Of a stretch of 64,000 nt of DNA, positions 36,840 to 48,700 are shown one piece after another. Numbering within the stretch: position 1 is the first letter of the stretch; the number at the start of each line of letters is the position of its first letter. The notes under the pieces were generated by a model. That model searched no databases, was not told the DNA's origin, and worked only from the letters and a program-made list of their open reading frames with translations. The DNA comes from Polydactylus sextarius. Its lineage: Eukaryota; Chordata; Actinopteri; Polynemidae. Location: contig CM028916.1 in the NCBI GenBank assembly GCA_016801845.1, positions 13,203,514-13,267,513 of the forward strand, in the 5' to 3' direction. A program made the translations under genes and the position numbers.

Positions 36840-37751
36840 GTCACATCGTCTTCTCATTTGTGTGCTTCCAAAAAACAACTTGCGGTCTTTGGCATTTCCG
36901 TGTGGCTGTTTTATGCGCTTAATTTTTTTCATTGACATTGCAGCCAGGACCGGTTGTGGCCGTTCTCCACCATTTGCATAGCCATTGCTTCATAAATAGC
37001 CAGTTGCGATATCAGTTGCCATGTTTTACTTGTACTTACTTCTGTCAGACCAAATTGAAAGCAGACACTTGGTCTCGTCTCGTAACTTTACTCCATCCGT
37101 GAGTGTCTCGAATAACATCCCTAGATGAGAACTGTAGACAGCACTGATTTTTGTGTTTTTGTGGCTAATGGCTGCCGGTTGCATAGCTGCTACCTCGATG
37201 GCTTGGAAGACTTGTTTGTGTATTCTGTATTTCCACCCACGTAATTGTTGTATGTTGACTGACAACGCAGTGTAGTCCCTGACCACCTACAGAGGCAGTT
37301 TGCTGATGGGATCGCAATTCATCCACAATATATCTTGGGTGCATTTAGGTGTAAATGGGGTAAGTGACCTATGGCTTCTGCTGCCCGCGAGGCAGTCCAG
37401 GAGCTGGTCTGCAGACAGATCAAAGTGGGAATCATGCCCCACCAACAGAGATAAATACACACTTCCTCTCTTCCCTTTCACACTGGTTTTTCCCACACTC
37501 CTCGGACCCCTGTGCTGTAGCGAAGCCAGCTCAGAGGAAATGACAGCCCACATCAAGAGGCTCGCTGTTGCTTTAACAGAAGTGCTTGCTCCAAGTTTCA
37601 AGAGAGAGTGAGACGCTTTAGCATTAATCAGGGAGTTGTAAGTTATTTGTATGTCTTTTGCAAATGTTGGCAGCAGCGGGATGTCACATCCAAATAAAAA
37701 TGGTTTGACTTTTGTTTTGAACCATACATGACCTACATTCACCATACTCAC
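36840..37751 (-). mobile_element. Decayed DNA-transposon relic with Myb/SANT-like domain
   Basis: Read on the minus strand, 37080-36860 holds the remains of a Myb/SANT-like DNA-binding domain (Myb_DNA-bind_4 type). DETKCLLSIWSD (about 37077-37042) matches the helix-1 signature E-E-T-x-x-L-L-x-I-W. After a frameshift and stop near 37026, the neighbouring frame continues MVENGHNRSWLQCQ, and then another frame KIKRIKQ, matching the G-[YH]-N-R-[ST]-W-x-Q-C-x-x-K-[IV]-K-x-L-K end of the domain. Upstream on the same strand, 37751-37081 is open except for one stop at 37287. Such domains occur in PIF/Harbinger-type transposons and in genes domesticated from them; no transposase core is visible here. 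It is clearly broken by several frameshifts and stops. Element ends are approximate. Confidence 0.6.
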
Positions 37752-38202
37752 ACCAGATGCTGTAAAGGAATGCCATTAAACCTGTGCATATTTTGTCAGT
37801 AATTTCACACTGTAATCAACAATAATTTGGCCACCAATTGTTCTAATTGTGTATCATTTATTATTCTCTTTGTGCTCTATACATCATCTACCAAATCTAC
37901 AACATGAGTCATTTTAATTGACAATAAATAAGGTTGCAGGCGACCACAGTGTAAAATTGGTTTTGTTAACTTTCTCATAATGTGCATTTTTAAACCATTA
38001 CAAGAACTGACCCATGACCCATGAGTAAATGATGCAAAAAGCAAAGAGAACCTGTAAACAACAACTTTTTTTTTGTTTGTTTTTTAACTTCATCATGCAG
38101 TTTAGAGTAATTCATTGCATTGGATGCAATGAGTTTACAGGAAAGTAGGAATGTAGTTCCACATGTGTCTGTATATAAATATGCAGACACAAGAGATGGC
38201 AT

Positions 38203-38680
38203 GTTTAGCTTAGTTTAGCATAAAGACCAGGGGCATGAGTAAATAACTAGCCTGACTTTGTCAAAAAAAAAAAAAAAAAAAAACTTGAAAAAAACATTGA
38301 AAAAACAATCAGCCTCATGGCTGTAATTAACATGTTATATCATGTTTGTTTAATCTGTACAAAAACCAAGTTTAAAAAGTTGTGACTAAATGAGGAGTTT
38401 TGTGTTGGACTACTTTTGGCATATTGACACCCTCTGCTTTTGACATTACAACCTCCCAGTGACGACAAGGAACGTGTTAATTAAAGCTCTAGAGGCACGT
38501 GTAGGAAGATTTTTGACCTTCAGAGCCAGGCCAGCTGTTTTCTATTTCCATGTTTCTGGTCTTTTTGCTAAGCTAGGCTAACCATCTGCTGCCTATACAG
38601 ATATGAAAGTGGTATTGATCAAACTCTTTGCAAATAAGCAAATATGCCTTTTTTTCCATTATTGCAAACTATCCCTTTAA
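38203..38680. repeat. Percomorph foldback interspersed repeat, copy A
   Basis: The element has long, imperfect inverted arms. The left arm, beginning TTAGCTTAGTTTAGCATAAA (about 38205) and running to TTTGTCAAAA, pairs with the reverse complement of about 38510-38580 (TTTTTGACC ... CTTTTTGCTAAGCTAGGCTA). The unit TAATTAACATGTTATATC follows the left arm. The right end carries TATACAGATATGAAAGTGG and finishes near ACTATCCCTTTAA. I recognise the sequence family (TTAGCATAAAGACTGG ... GCTAAGCTAACC ... ACATGAGAGTGGTATC) as very common in percomorph genomes. A 21-bp A-run (38263-38283) interrupts this copy. It is probably a non-autonomous, MITE-like element. Confidence 0.7.
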
Positions 38681-40900
38681 GGTGTATTCTATTTGCTATT
38701 GGATTATTTATTCAACAATAAAACTGCAGTCTGAGCATCTGTAATTTGTTTAACCTACGATTGCCCTTACACTTTTTATGTTATTTACTGACTTAAACCC
38801 TTCTGTAGTTAATTGATGTTCTTCCCACTGAGTGGAATATCACAGGCAAATGCCCTCCTAATAGTTGAGTTTTACTGCCTGTTAGGCTGCTTGCTGTTCC
38901 TGGGCATTGCAGTGCAGCACACCAGAGTGCATTTAAATGGCATGTAAATCCTATACATCTGCTCTCATCTGAGCCTTAAAGACTTGACAGGCCTCCTAGG
39001 AAATGTTGGAAAAACAACGGTGAATGAAAACCTTTTAGAGATGAATAACGGTGGATTTTATTCTTCCAAGGCCTTTGCTCGTTTTATCATCTGTCCACTG
39101 CTTACTTTTTCAAACTGTCCATCACAGACTACTGTACTGCAGACATGCCTCTGTCCTTGACACTGAGAAACAGTAGCTCAGAAACATGTTGTTTTTCAGG
39201 GTTTTGGCCTTGATACTTACCTGTTTCCTCAATCTGTGTCTCACAACAAAAGCCCCTCTCATTTTGAGAAACTCATGGAGTAAATCAACTGCACTTCTGG
39301 CCAGTGTTTCTCCAACATGATCCTTCTGAGACATGTACTTGTCATGGCAAAAATGGCAGCTGCAAGGAAAAACCTCTCCTCAAGCAATGAATTATGTTTG
39401 GGCATTCCCTGAACAGGGGCTGTTTATATTTTCTTGGGGGATATGCAAGGCCACCCAAAACAAAATTGTGTAATGTTATATTATTCCACTGCATTACTAC
39501 AAACAGGAGAAAACGCCAGATCCTCCTAATAGGGCTGTGCTGCTTTTCCAGTTTTCTGCTCTATTTTATGCTTCTTCTCAGGAAATCCACCCATGCTCAT
39601 AAGTTTCTCCACCTGTTTGGAAATATCTTTGAATGGTTTCTGGTCCCTGTGTAGGATCATAAGCAAGGCCCTTAATGAGCAAATAAAGTTTGGCAATGCT
39701 TTTCACCCAAAATTGGAGAGAATGAATCATTCTGCAGATTCATCTTCTGCAACACCTAATATTGTTTGTGATTCATGTAGACATGTCAAAAGGAACCTGT
39801 GGGAGAATGGGAAAACTGAGACTTGATGTCCCATAGCTGAGTCCAGCTCTATTAAGCCTGACTGAACAACCAAGTCCAGCTCCATTAAATCTGACCGAAC
39901 ATTTCATATTTGTACGCTCTAACTGCACTACTCATGGTTGGAACACATCTAAGTGTGAAGAAATATTTGCAATAAAAATTTAACCAGGATAATATATCTT
40001 GAAAAGATTTAAATATAGTGAATATAGCATATATATATATATAGCAGCTATATTAGAGACAAATTCTTATTCTTATTATTATTATTATTATTATTATTTT
40101 AATTTTTTTTTTTTTTTTAATTTGTGGCCAGTGCAAGTCAGTAAGTTTTGATGATTTCCTTGAGGGAAAGTCAAAACCAGGTCACAAGTTCTCACAAAAT
40201 TGAGTTTAAGCTCTTTCAGGTCAATGGATGTTTACAAGGAAAACTCAACAAGTTCTCCAGTTAAATGACAAAACACATATATTGATTCACTCAAGACTTT
40301 CTGCTTTCCAGTTCAAGTATGTCAAATCTCACTGCAGTCACCCAAGTCCAAAGTTTTGATGAACACCTTATGTCAATGATACTCTGCTTGCTTAGAGCCA
40401 TAACCTTCTTGGTAACAGATAGGGGTACATGTTCTGTGGCTTCACCAGAATGCAGGTAAGTGTAATTTCTTTTGATTCCTGCATGGTGCAAGAGAAGGCC
40501 TTTTAAAAACCACTGTAAACTGTACTCCTGCCAGCCAGGCCCAAGCCGTGGGAGCAGAACGGCTGCCTCAGCTAAGAGATGGCAAAGGATACCAGAAGTA
40601 TGTCTGGCCAATGAAAAACAGGTGGCTGGACAGAAGTAAATGAGTTGTAAGGACAAGTGTAAATTTCTGTTGGCAATAACTGAAGGCCTTTTAAGAGTAT
40701 CTTGGAGATGGCAGTAGAGATACACTGTTCAAGATCAAGATCACGGCTTCATAGATACAATATGTGGATCAGGTCTCGCTGATGCTCACTGTTTAGCTTC
40801 TTCATCACAGACTCTGCTCACTGACCTAATGGCTATTATATTGTATCACTGTTTTTCATCAAAGAGTATCATGAACCCCAACCTCATCTGCTTCTGCTGT
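38681..40900. other. Intergenic, no gene recognised
   Basis: AT-rich DNA with an (AT)n tract near 40,028-40,042, a (TTA)n tract at about 40,070-40,098 and a T-run after it. No coding exon recognised. Confidence 0.5.
40068..40120. repeat. (TTA)n microsatellite and T-run
   Basis: Repeated TTA/ATT trinucleotides to about 40,098, followed by a T-rich homopolymer stretch. Confidence 0.85.
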
Positions 40901-43900
40901 GACAGTCAGTGTCAAGGGAATGTCAGAGAAAAAAAGTGCCAGGGCTTTTTAGCAATCTGTTTGTTTATTTTTCTTTTAGTTCCTTTGTGGCTCTTTTAAA
41001 GCCTTTGGCATGGGATGATTCCGCCTGGCAGCCCCCCTCCTCTCTACCGCACACCTTCTCTCTTGCCATCCGTAATTACCACACTGTTCGAGTCCTAGCC
41101 TGTCCAAAAGCCACTGCAGGTCTGATTTTTTTGGCTTGGCTCCTCTCTGACATGCCTGGGAAGGGCAAGGAAAGGAAATGGGTGGACCAGCCGCTCTCCT
41201 TTCCCCCAGAGCAGGCCTGGGAGAAGCCAGCCCAGTGTTTTTCGACTCGGCCGAGCTTGTAAGAGAGCACAGCCCATCTGGTTCTAATAAATCCTCCATG
41301 TGGCTTCGCAACTGGAATTGCCTGACCTGTTTGGGGACGTGATCACTGATACAGTCATTTTGCAAAACAACAGGGAAGAGCTGGAGAGTAGTTGTGAATG
41401 TCAGACTTGTGGTCCAAAGCTGAACTTTATGCTCTGAAGAGAACAAAGCTCACACTAAGCAGACCTCCCCAAAACCCTACAGGCCTAGGTGATGGATGTG
41501 TGGTGTAATGGTGACCATATTGTAAATATGCATTCCTGCCAACGGTGGGCAGTGTATCACTGTGTCTTGCACCATGACTTTTGGTAATTTATCAAACACA
41601 GTCTAAGGGGTCATGGTCAGACCAACACTAATTTTTATAATGAGTCTAAAGTGCTCAATTAGCCAATTTGTAATTCCTTTGCTATCATGCAAGTGTTAGG
41701 TCAAGGACATCTCATTGGCATAACACCTGGAATAAGCGCAAAGTATAAAAACACTCTTCTGCCCCAACCTTGTGAGTGTAAATATTCTTCTAACTTTCCC
41801 TTGTTTTCTGTTCAATATGCTATATTTTCTCAGTTTTAATAAAGCTAATTTATTACCTTTTTAATCAGTATCAAATTTCTCCTCTTATATATTACAGCAG
41901 AACAGTAAATCTATTTTGCAGTGTGAATGAATGGTAGTATGGGCACACCAAAACAACACACTACGCCGTCTATAGCTTGCCAGATCATTAGGTCATGCAG
42001 TACTATGTTGGTAATGTCTGCCTCCCGATCCCAGGCATATATTTATGACCTGTTGGCTGCGAGAGTCCTGCTGACTCGCGCGTATGAGGTCAAAGCCATC
42101 AAAGTGACCTCACCATCAGAGACAACACAACATCTGTCCTCATCTTTCACACCTTCAGTGGCTGGGTTTCCTCAGACCTCCCTGCCTCTCCCTGCACTCG
42201 CTTCCCTCTAATTAGAAACAGTTTGATTTAGCACTCTTAACACGGTAGATAAAATAACAGGAGTCAAGCCTATTAAGACTTAACGGGGAAAAATTTACAG
42301 CAGCACGTTTTACAGGTCAGCGTAATGCATTTAAAATAACACTCTACATTTAGAAACAGAAACAACTTAATACACAATCCACATGACATTAAAATAGAAG
42401 GAACAGTTGTTGTCTTCCAATAGCCAGGCCTGTCCACCCTGTCTGCTGACATCTGACTGCCAAAAGCTTGTGAGGAATGTGTAGGATTCAGTGGTACTCA
42501 CTATTTACTACTTTAAAAACACAACTACTGTATTAACAGTAGCTGTCTATGTCCACTTTTTTTTATCTTCTCTGGAGTAAAAGGGAATCTCAAAAGCAAA
42601 ACACGTGATGCAGGTGTCAATCAGTTGTGTATTAATAATATTAGCAACAATAATGATACAATATCCCACAGGTATTATCCTGTAATTAAAATGGGTAATA
42701 ATAGGATTTGGGTGGGGGTTTAGGGTAGGAGACCACACATGGGGTAAGCTTGTATTGTACATGCTTAATCTGATTAAAACTTTAAATGTGATTATGAAAA
42801 AGAGTGACACAGACTTCACAGGAATGTTGACATCCACTGAGTTTGTTCTTACAGTCCCCCCTGATAGAGCAGGGCTATTAATGTTGCTATATTTCTCCTT
42901 GTTGCAGTTTTAACAGACATTTTTTGGAGGATTTACACTCTAGTGTGAGCTGACAGAAACCTAGTGAGCTGCTGGTAGAGATTTGCACATCTGGTACTGG
43001 ATCATTTGGGTTCAGTAAAACACAGCAAAGCGTAATGGGACTGTTTTTTTTTTTTTTTTTGGTTTTTTGGGGTTTTTTTTCCAGGCGTGGAAGTCCACCT
43101 ATATGATTTATCTGTGCGTGAGGATGGGAGATTGTTTTTGCTGATTGTGGGGATGAATCACTCTCAGTTGAGTTTCGCTATTACCTCCACTAATTAATAT
43201 GACAACGAGAGGGGCATGTCCTGGCAGCTTTACTCACTTGAAGAAGTCATGCAGCTCCTTGTCAAGCACCCTCAGAGACTTGAAATTAGATGAGAAATTA
43301 AGTTCCCCTCACCACCACCGCCCCACCATGCCAAAACAGTACACCATGACAGTTACGGAGTGTATCGCTGTGATAAATTCAAAACAGCCACCACCAGAAG
43401 TTCAACCCACATTTTCCATGCATTTTTCTGTGAAGTGTTTGATACTGACCACCCCTTGAGTTTTAAAGGAGACACCCATCAGGAGAACCTGACAGGCAAT
43501 GAACAAAGCCTCATTCCTCCCATCTTATCTTTTCATTATCTATGCACCACATTCTTTCGTGTGGCCTTCTTTTTTTTTGCCCATTTGGTCAATTGCACTG
43601 TAAGACTTTGCAGCATTTGTCGGGAAAGCATTCTTGCCTCTCTCTTTTCCTTTGTGTCCTGGAACACAGTTATAATAAATTGTCTTAGCACAGTGGTAAT
43701 AACAGAAACATCTGAGGGCCACATGGGATGCAACAGACCCCTTCGTCTCTTAGACAAAGAAATTAGAATTCATTTTTGCCACAGGATAGCACAATATATT
43801 TTGGAAAAAGGCAGCCTCTTTCACTGTAGCACATCAACATGTGTGTTTTTTTTTTTTTCTTTCTTTTCTTCCAGGAATGAAACCTTTATCTGGAAAAAGC

Positions 43901-44480
43901 AACATGAAAAGTATAACACCTGGTATGTATCAGTAAATTGAAGGGAGGAAAGGGAGAGCCATATGTCCACCTTCAGTCTTCAAAGCAGCTCGAATGTGTA
44001 TCTAAGTGCATTTGAAGATTGAAACAATCCAAAAAGGAAATTTATCACCAAGCTGAAATTTCTGGGCTCTTAAGGATTTAGTTTCATAAACATTGCATGC
44101 TGGATGTTTTTCAGCTCAGACTGATGCCATTTGAGCTCAGGCATCTGCAACTGTCAGGATATTTTCAGTCTATTTGCCAAGACCGTTCATGTGTGTCTAA
44201 TAATTTAAGTAACGTCGTATTTATCATGTCTGACTTTAAATATACAAAAACAGACCAGGGTCCTGTTAATATTTGTGGCCTTTGACCTACAACTAGGCCT
44301 TTGTTTCTGTACGGGAGTGCAACATTGCATAAACTGTAAAATGAATAAACTTTCACACATATTCATTTTCTTGCCAAGGATTGGGTGATAAGATCTCTGG
44401 CTATCTGTTGAAAATGAGGATGGAACCAGGAGACAGTATAAAACCGCTAGTTTGTCATTTTTACGCTTTAGCCTTTTTAG
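40901..44480. other. Gene-poor region with a GC-rich block
   Basis: The 40,980-41,300 part is strikingly GC-richer than its surroundings and is open on both strands without recognisable protein similarity; it is a candidate conserved element. Further right there is a T-run at about 43,044-43,060 and the exon-like segment at 43,875-43,922. No gene was recognised. Confidence 0.4.
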
Positions 44481-44664
44481 GGATTAAACAAGCGAGATAT
44501 ATAATTATAGAGCTTTAAAAAAGCTAAATTCCCAGTTCTTTATTCTAAGCTAAGCTAACTGACTGTTGCCTATAGCTTCTTACTTCCTATACAGACATGA
44601 AGTTGGTATCAATCTTCTCATTTAACTCTCCACAAGAAAGCTATTGAGCGTATTTCCTAAATCT
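44481..44664. repeat. Percomorph foldback repeat, copy B (right part)
   Basis: It shares the right-hand portion of copy A at 38.2-38.7 kb: ATTAAACAAGCGAGATATA, TTCTAAGCTAAGCTAACTG, CTATACAGACATGAAGTTGG and ATCTTCTCATTTAACTCT, ending near GCGTATTTCC. The left arm is missing or too diverged to follow. It lies in the same orientation as copy A. Confidence 0.65.
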
Positions 44665-45589
44665 TTTTTAAGGAAAAAAAAAAAGTAATCATGTCACATT
44701 TGGGATAAAGGTTGGATTATAGTGTTTTGATCTGGACTCCTCATTAGTGAAACAGGCTTGAACATAAAACTTCTCGCTGGCTATCCAGTTTCCTCCTCAA
44801 CTGCGACACGACGTTGATAGGATTTTTAATGGCCTTCCTGTGTCTCATAGTCTGCGTCCATGAATCATGCCCACTACAGGCTCTCTGGACAGTGAGGTGT
44901 CATTTCATAATAAATAACATCTGCACTGGTGGGGGGGGCGGATGATAAGTGGACAGAGAGAGTCATCATTTACTCTGCTGGGGAAAACAAATACATATGG
45001 TAGTTAGATAAACTTCAAACAGGGGACAGACATCCTGAGACCACAGGGCTGCTTTGCATGTCTCTTCGGACCAGAGAGGAAAGAGAGATTTGGCTGTGTT
45101 TAGAAAGAAGAAGTCCCTCCTGATAAGATATTTTTAAGATGTCTAAACACAGATAAAGGTATTTGTTGTGTTTTTGCTGCTTTGAATGATGCACTTGTGT
45201 TACATCTTTTCAAAATCGCTGTAGCAGTTCAAATATTTATCATGGTAAATTTACAGTCATTTTCAGTTTGAAATATTTGTTTGTTTGTTGTTACCTTGTT
45301 TAAAGAGTTTATCTCTTAGTTCAAAATATGATATGAGGAGAGTTTGTACACAGAAGAACTGTATAATCAACCAGTTTTTCAATATATTTTTCAGAGAAAA
45401 ATGACTCCATATGTTATGTGTTTCGTTTTCATATTAGTTGATAAGGTGATGTAGCATATAAGAGGGAAAGCAACAAGAGGGAAGAAGATGGGTAAATGAA
45501 ACATCGGACATTGACACGGGAAACCATTGCTCATTGGCTGATTGAAACCAATAGTCAGCGTTTCTTTTCTCAGTGACTGTTCCACAACC

Positions 45590-45740
45590 TTATATTAACC
45601 ATAACGACAATGATCCTTTAACCTTAAGGAAGTAGTTATTTTAAACCAAACCACAATCTTTTCCTAAATTTAACCCAACCCTGACCTATCAGTAAGCCTA
45701 ACCATATGTTCGTCATTGTAACCATGACAACATATACCTT
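45590..45740. repeat. Teleost ACCACAATCTTTTCCTAAA-type repeat fragment
   Basis: The stretch reads as repeated C-A-A-C/T-A-A-C-C phrases (AACCATAACG, ACCACAATCTTTTCC, TTTAACCCAACCCTGACC, AAGCCTAACCATA). I recognise this as a common fish interspersed sequence. Boundaries and family are uncertain. Confidence 0.4.
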
Positions 45741-48700
45741 CTACTACTGTGACGATGTGAAGCAAATAGAGACACTGTATGAGGAGAGAGAGAGATACAG
45801 GTCTCTTGTTTTATGCAAAATGAGTTGGATGTGGTTGTTCACATTTGGGGCTTTAACCTCTAGACTACCGGGTCATAGTCAACATGTCAGATTTTTAAAT
45901 AAATCTAGCCAATACTGTATCTGACATTTCAGGTTTGTAACACTGAAAATATCATTGTCAGAAGATGCCTGATAAAATGAGAAATAAACATCACTCTAAT
46001 ATATCAGCATCGATATATACAAATATCTTTTATAAGTGACACTGATTTACTCCTCCAGTAAATCAGTTAGGGTCTGGTGACATCAGGATTATAAATGATA
46101 AAATAGATTCATTGCTGTAAAACCAGTTAAACTTTGGTCCAAAAACTGTTCCATAACTGAGCAGGCGTTTTCATACAGCTGTGTGACTTAGGCTGCAGGT
46201 ATAAATGCTATCTATCATCATCTATCTTGTGAATAAACTATGAACTGTTTAAAGATTAATAATTGGTCTGAGGTCCTCGACATGTTGCTGAATATTCCAG
46301 ACCAGAGCAATATATGTATTTCATAGTGAGTGGTTCTACCTTCAAAATGAGTATGAGTGGAAAATGTGAAAATGTTTCTCCCCCTCTTACGCCTCATAAC
46401 TCAGACGGCATGCAGGGAAATAAACAAACAACTAATTGGTAAAACAAACATGCAAACAAGTTGATGGACGGGCCCCACACACTCCTCATTCATCTCTCTC
46501 TTCGATGTTTTCATTTTAGTTCATCTGTTACTTTTCCCTGTCTAACTGGCTCAAGGTCTGGCCCGGATGTGTGGCACCCATCAAGTTTACACCAACAGAC
46601 AGCATCATCACAGGCCTGACAGAGGCACAGACAGTGAGTGATGGTTTCTCCTATATAACTTCTGGCTCACAGAGAACACAGAAAAGGGAGTTTCCTAGTG
46701 TTTTCTCTAGGGGGACCTCATGTTTATGTGGTACCTGCAGAGTTGAAAAAAAAAACCTACCACCTACCACTTTAATGATATTTAGGCTTTTCAGTGACCC
46801 CCCCAAACATGGAAACATGTTGGAAAACAGCACGTCACAGGACTTGGGATACCATCAGAGCCACCATAGTAACATGATAAACATCATGTCTGCCATTAGA
46901 GGGAATAAGGCAAATAAAGTGAGTCACTGATTCTCATTTTTCAACCCTCTATCCATCCTGCATCAGCAACATATACACTAAAGAAAACAAGTGGGCCAAA
47001 AAGCACTGGGTGGGTTTGTGCTTCTATTTCGACCTTGGCTTTGCTCTCGTAAAAATTGGTGAGGGAAAATGTGAGCTGAAGACGGTCACGCCCAGTCAGC
47101 GTCAGGTGAGTCATTTTATGTGGCAGTTCAGGTTGCAGTCAGTCCAAACCGCCCGCGTCTTCTTGTGGCCAGCACAGGTCAAACGCTGGTTGGAGAGAGA
47201 AGGGAAAAATCGAGGTAGACTTAATTCATTCTCACTTGTGACAGGTGTGTTTTATGTTTTTTTTTTTTTTTTTTTTCTCTTTTTTTTTTCTAGTTTACCT
47301 AAATGCTTCTTTTTTAGGACAGATGGCAAGTCCCTGGTGGCACTGCCAGATGACTGCATCTGTCACCGTGAGACTTCCAAGGCGACTTCACCTTAGGGAT
47401 GTAGGAAAACTGCTGAACTGTTATTTTGAGAGAAAATGAAGATCAAAACCATGTCCCATTATTCATCTCATTCTGGTGCAGTTAGAGACAGTCCATGGAT
47501 CATCGGTTTTGGCTGCTCACCTCACCAAGTGACTGTGCAAGTTTGACAGTTAAAATAGTGGGCTAAATTGAGGGTGAAGGAAATAAGTTAGACAAAAAAG
47601 AAATCTTTAAACATAAACCCATTGCTGAACTTTTACCCTCAATTTAAAAAAAAAGATGTTAGTTGGTTCAGAGCCTTGTGTGAAAAAATGCAGTCACCTC
47701 ATTCAAATGAAGTGGCCAATCACATTGTATAAACACACATTCCTGGTACATTACCTTGTTACATAAACCTGTATTTCCATTTTTTTTCTCCCTGCAATCA
47801 AAAGATGAAGGATAAAAATAATTGTGACTGTAACTTTCCATGGTTGTAAAGTCCTGTTTGTAGCATTATAAACTACCGTGCAATGTTTTAGTTTCTGATA
47901 AACCTTTCAGCTAAAAGATCTGTTGCTCAAATTTCTCTATCTTGGTGGTACCAGTAACAACACTTCCTCCCCAGCAACATTGATCCTTATGCTGCTGCTC
48001 TGTAGCACCACTGTCAGGCTGCAGGACGCATACACTGACGGTGCTGATATAATGATGTTTATTACCGTCCTATTTTTTCATGTGAGTATGGTAATATTCA
48101 CTAATTAGCACTAAGCATTGATCACAACAAATAGTCTTCATACCTTAAGGTGAGATAATATTGTCCTTTTGGATCCAGCTGTGCGAAAACGTCAGTGTGT
48201 GAATTTCCCACAACTATTAGAGTAGGAAATATGTAATGTCTCACAATAAGTTGTGGATCCAATTAGGCAAGAATTTTCATGCAGATTATCAAGTGCTGCT
48301 GCTTGAAACCAGGTGACGACCATCAGAAAGAAATGGTTAGGAGAAAGGTTGGAGTGGAATTTCTATCCATGTGTTTTTATTTTAAGAGAAATTTATAAAA
48401 CTCTTTGTTTAAGAATCCAGGGATTGACCTGTGCAACACCCCACCCCCCTTCTCACCCTCTCCAATCTCGTTTAAGCCTTTAATCAAACGGACATCTGGA
48501 TTGCATTGAGTGTTGCAGAGAGAAAGGCCTGATTGCTGTTAAGCAGACCACGCGATGATGTCACTTTTCATTAATAATGATGCTGCCCATAGCAAACGCA
48601 TTTATCTTCCTGTCTAACGATGCGGAGACCACAGGCTGCGGCCATGACAGTGACCGTGGACACTCGACTGGCCAGCTGTGAAAACAAGCAAGATGCTGCT

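Noticed and set aside
36972..36979. Octamer ATTTGCAT as an enhancer element
   Set aside because: It lies inside the decayed Myb/SANT-like transposon sequence, so it is most simply explained as repeat sequence.
37287..37751. 154-codon minus-strand frame as an independent gene
   Set aside because: The same frame continues after one stop into the transposon-type Myb/SANT-like relic; treated as part of that element.
47010..47108. Possible coding exon ending in CAG|GTGAGT
   Set aside because: The donor is good, but no matching acceptor with a polypyrimidine tract was found and the translation is not recognisable.
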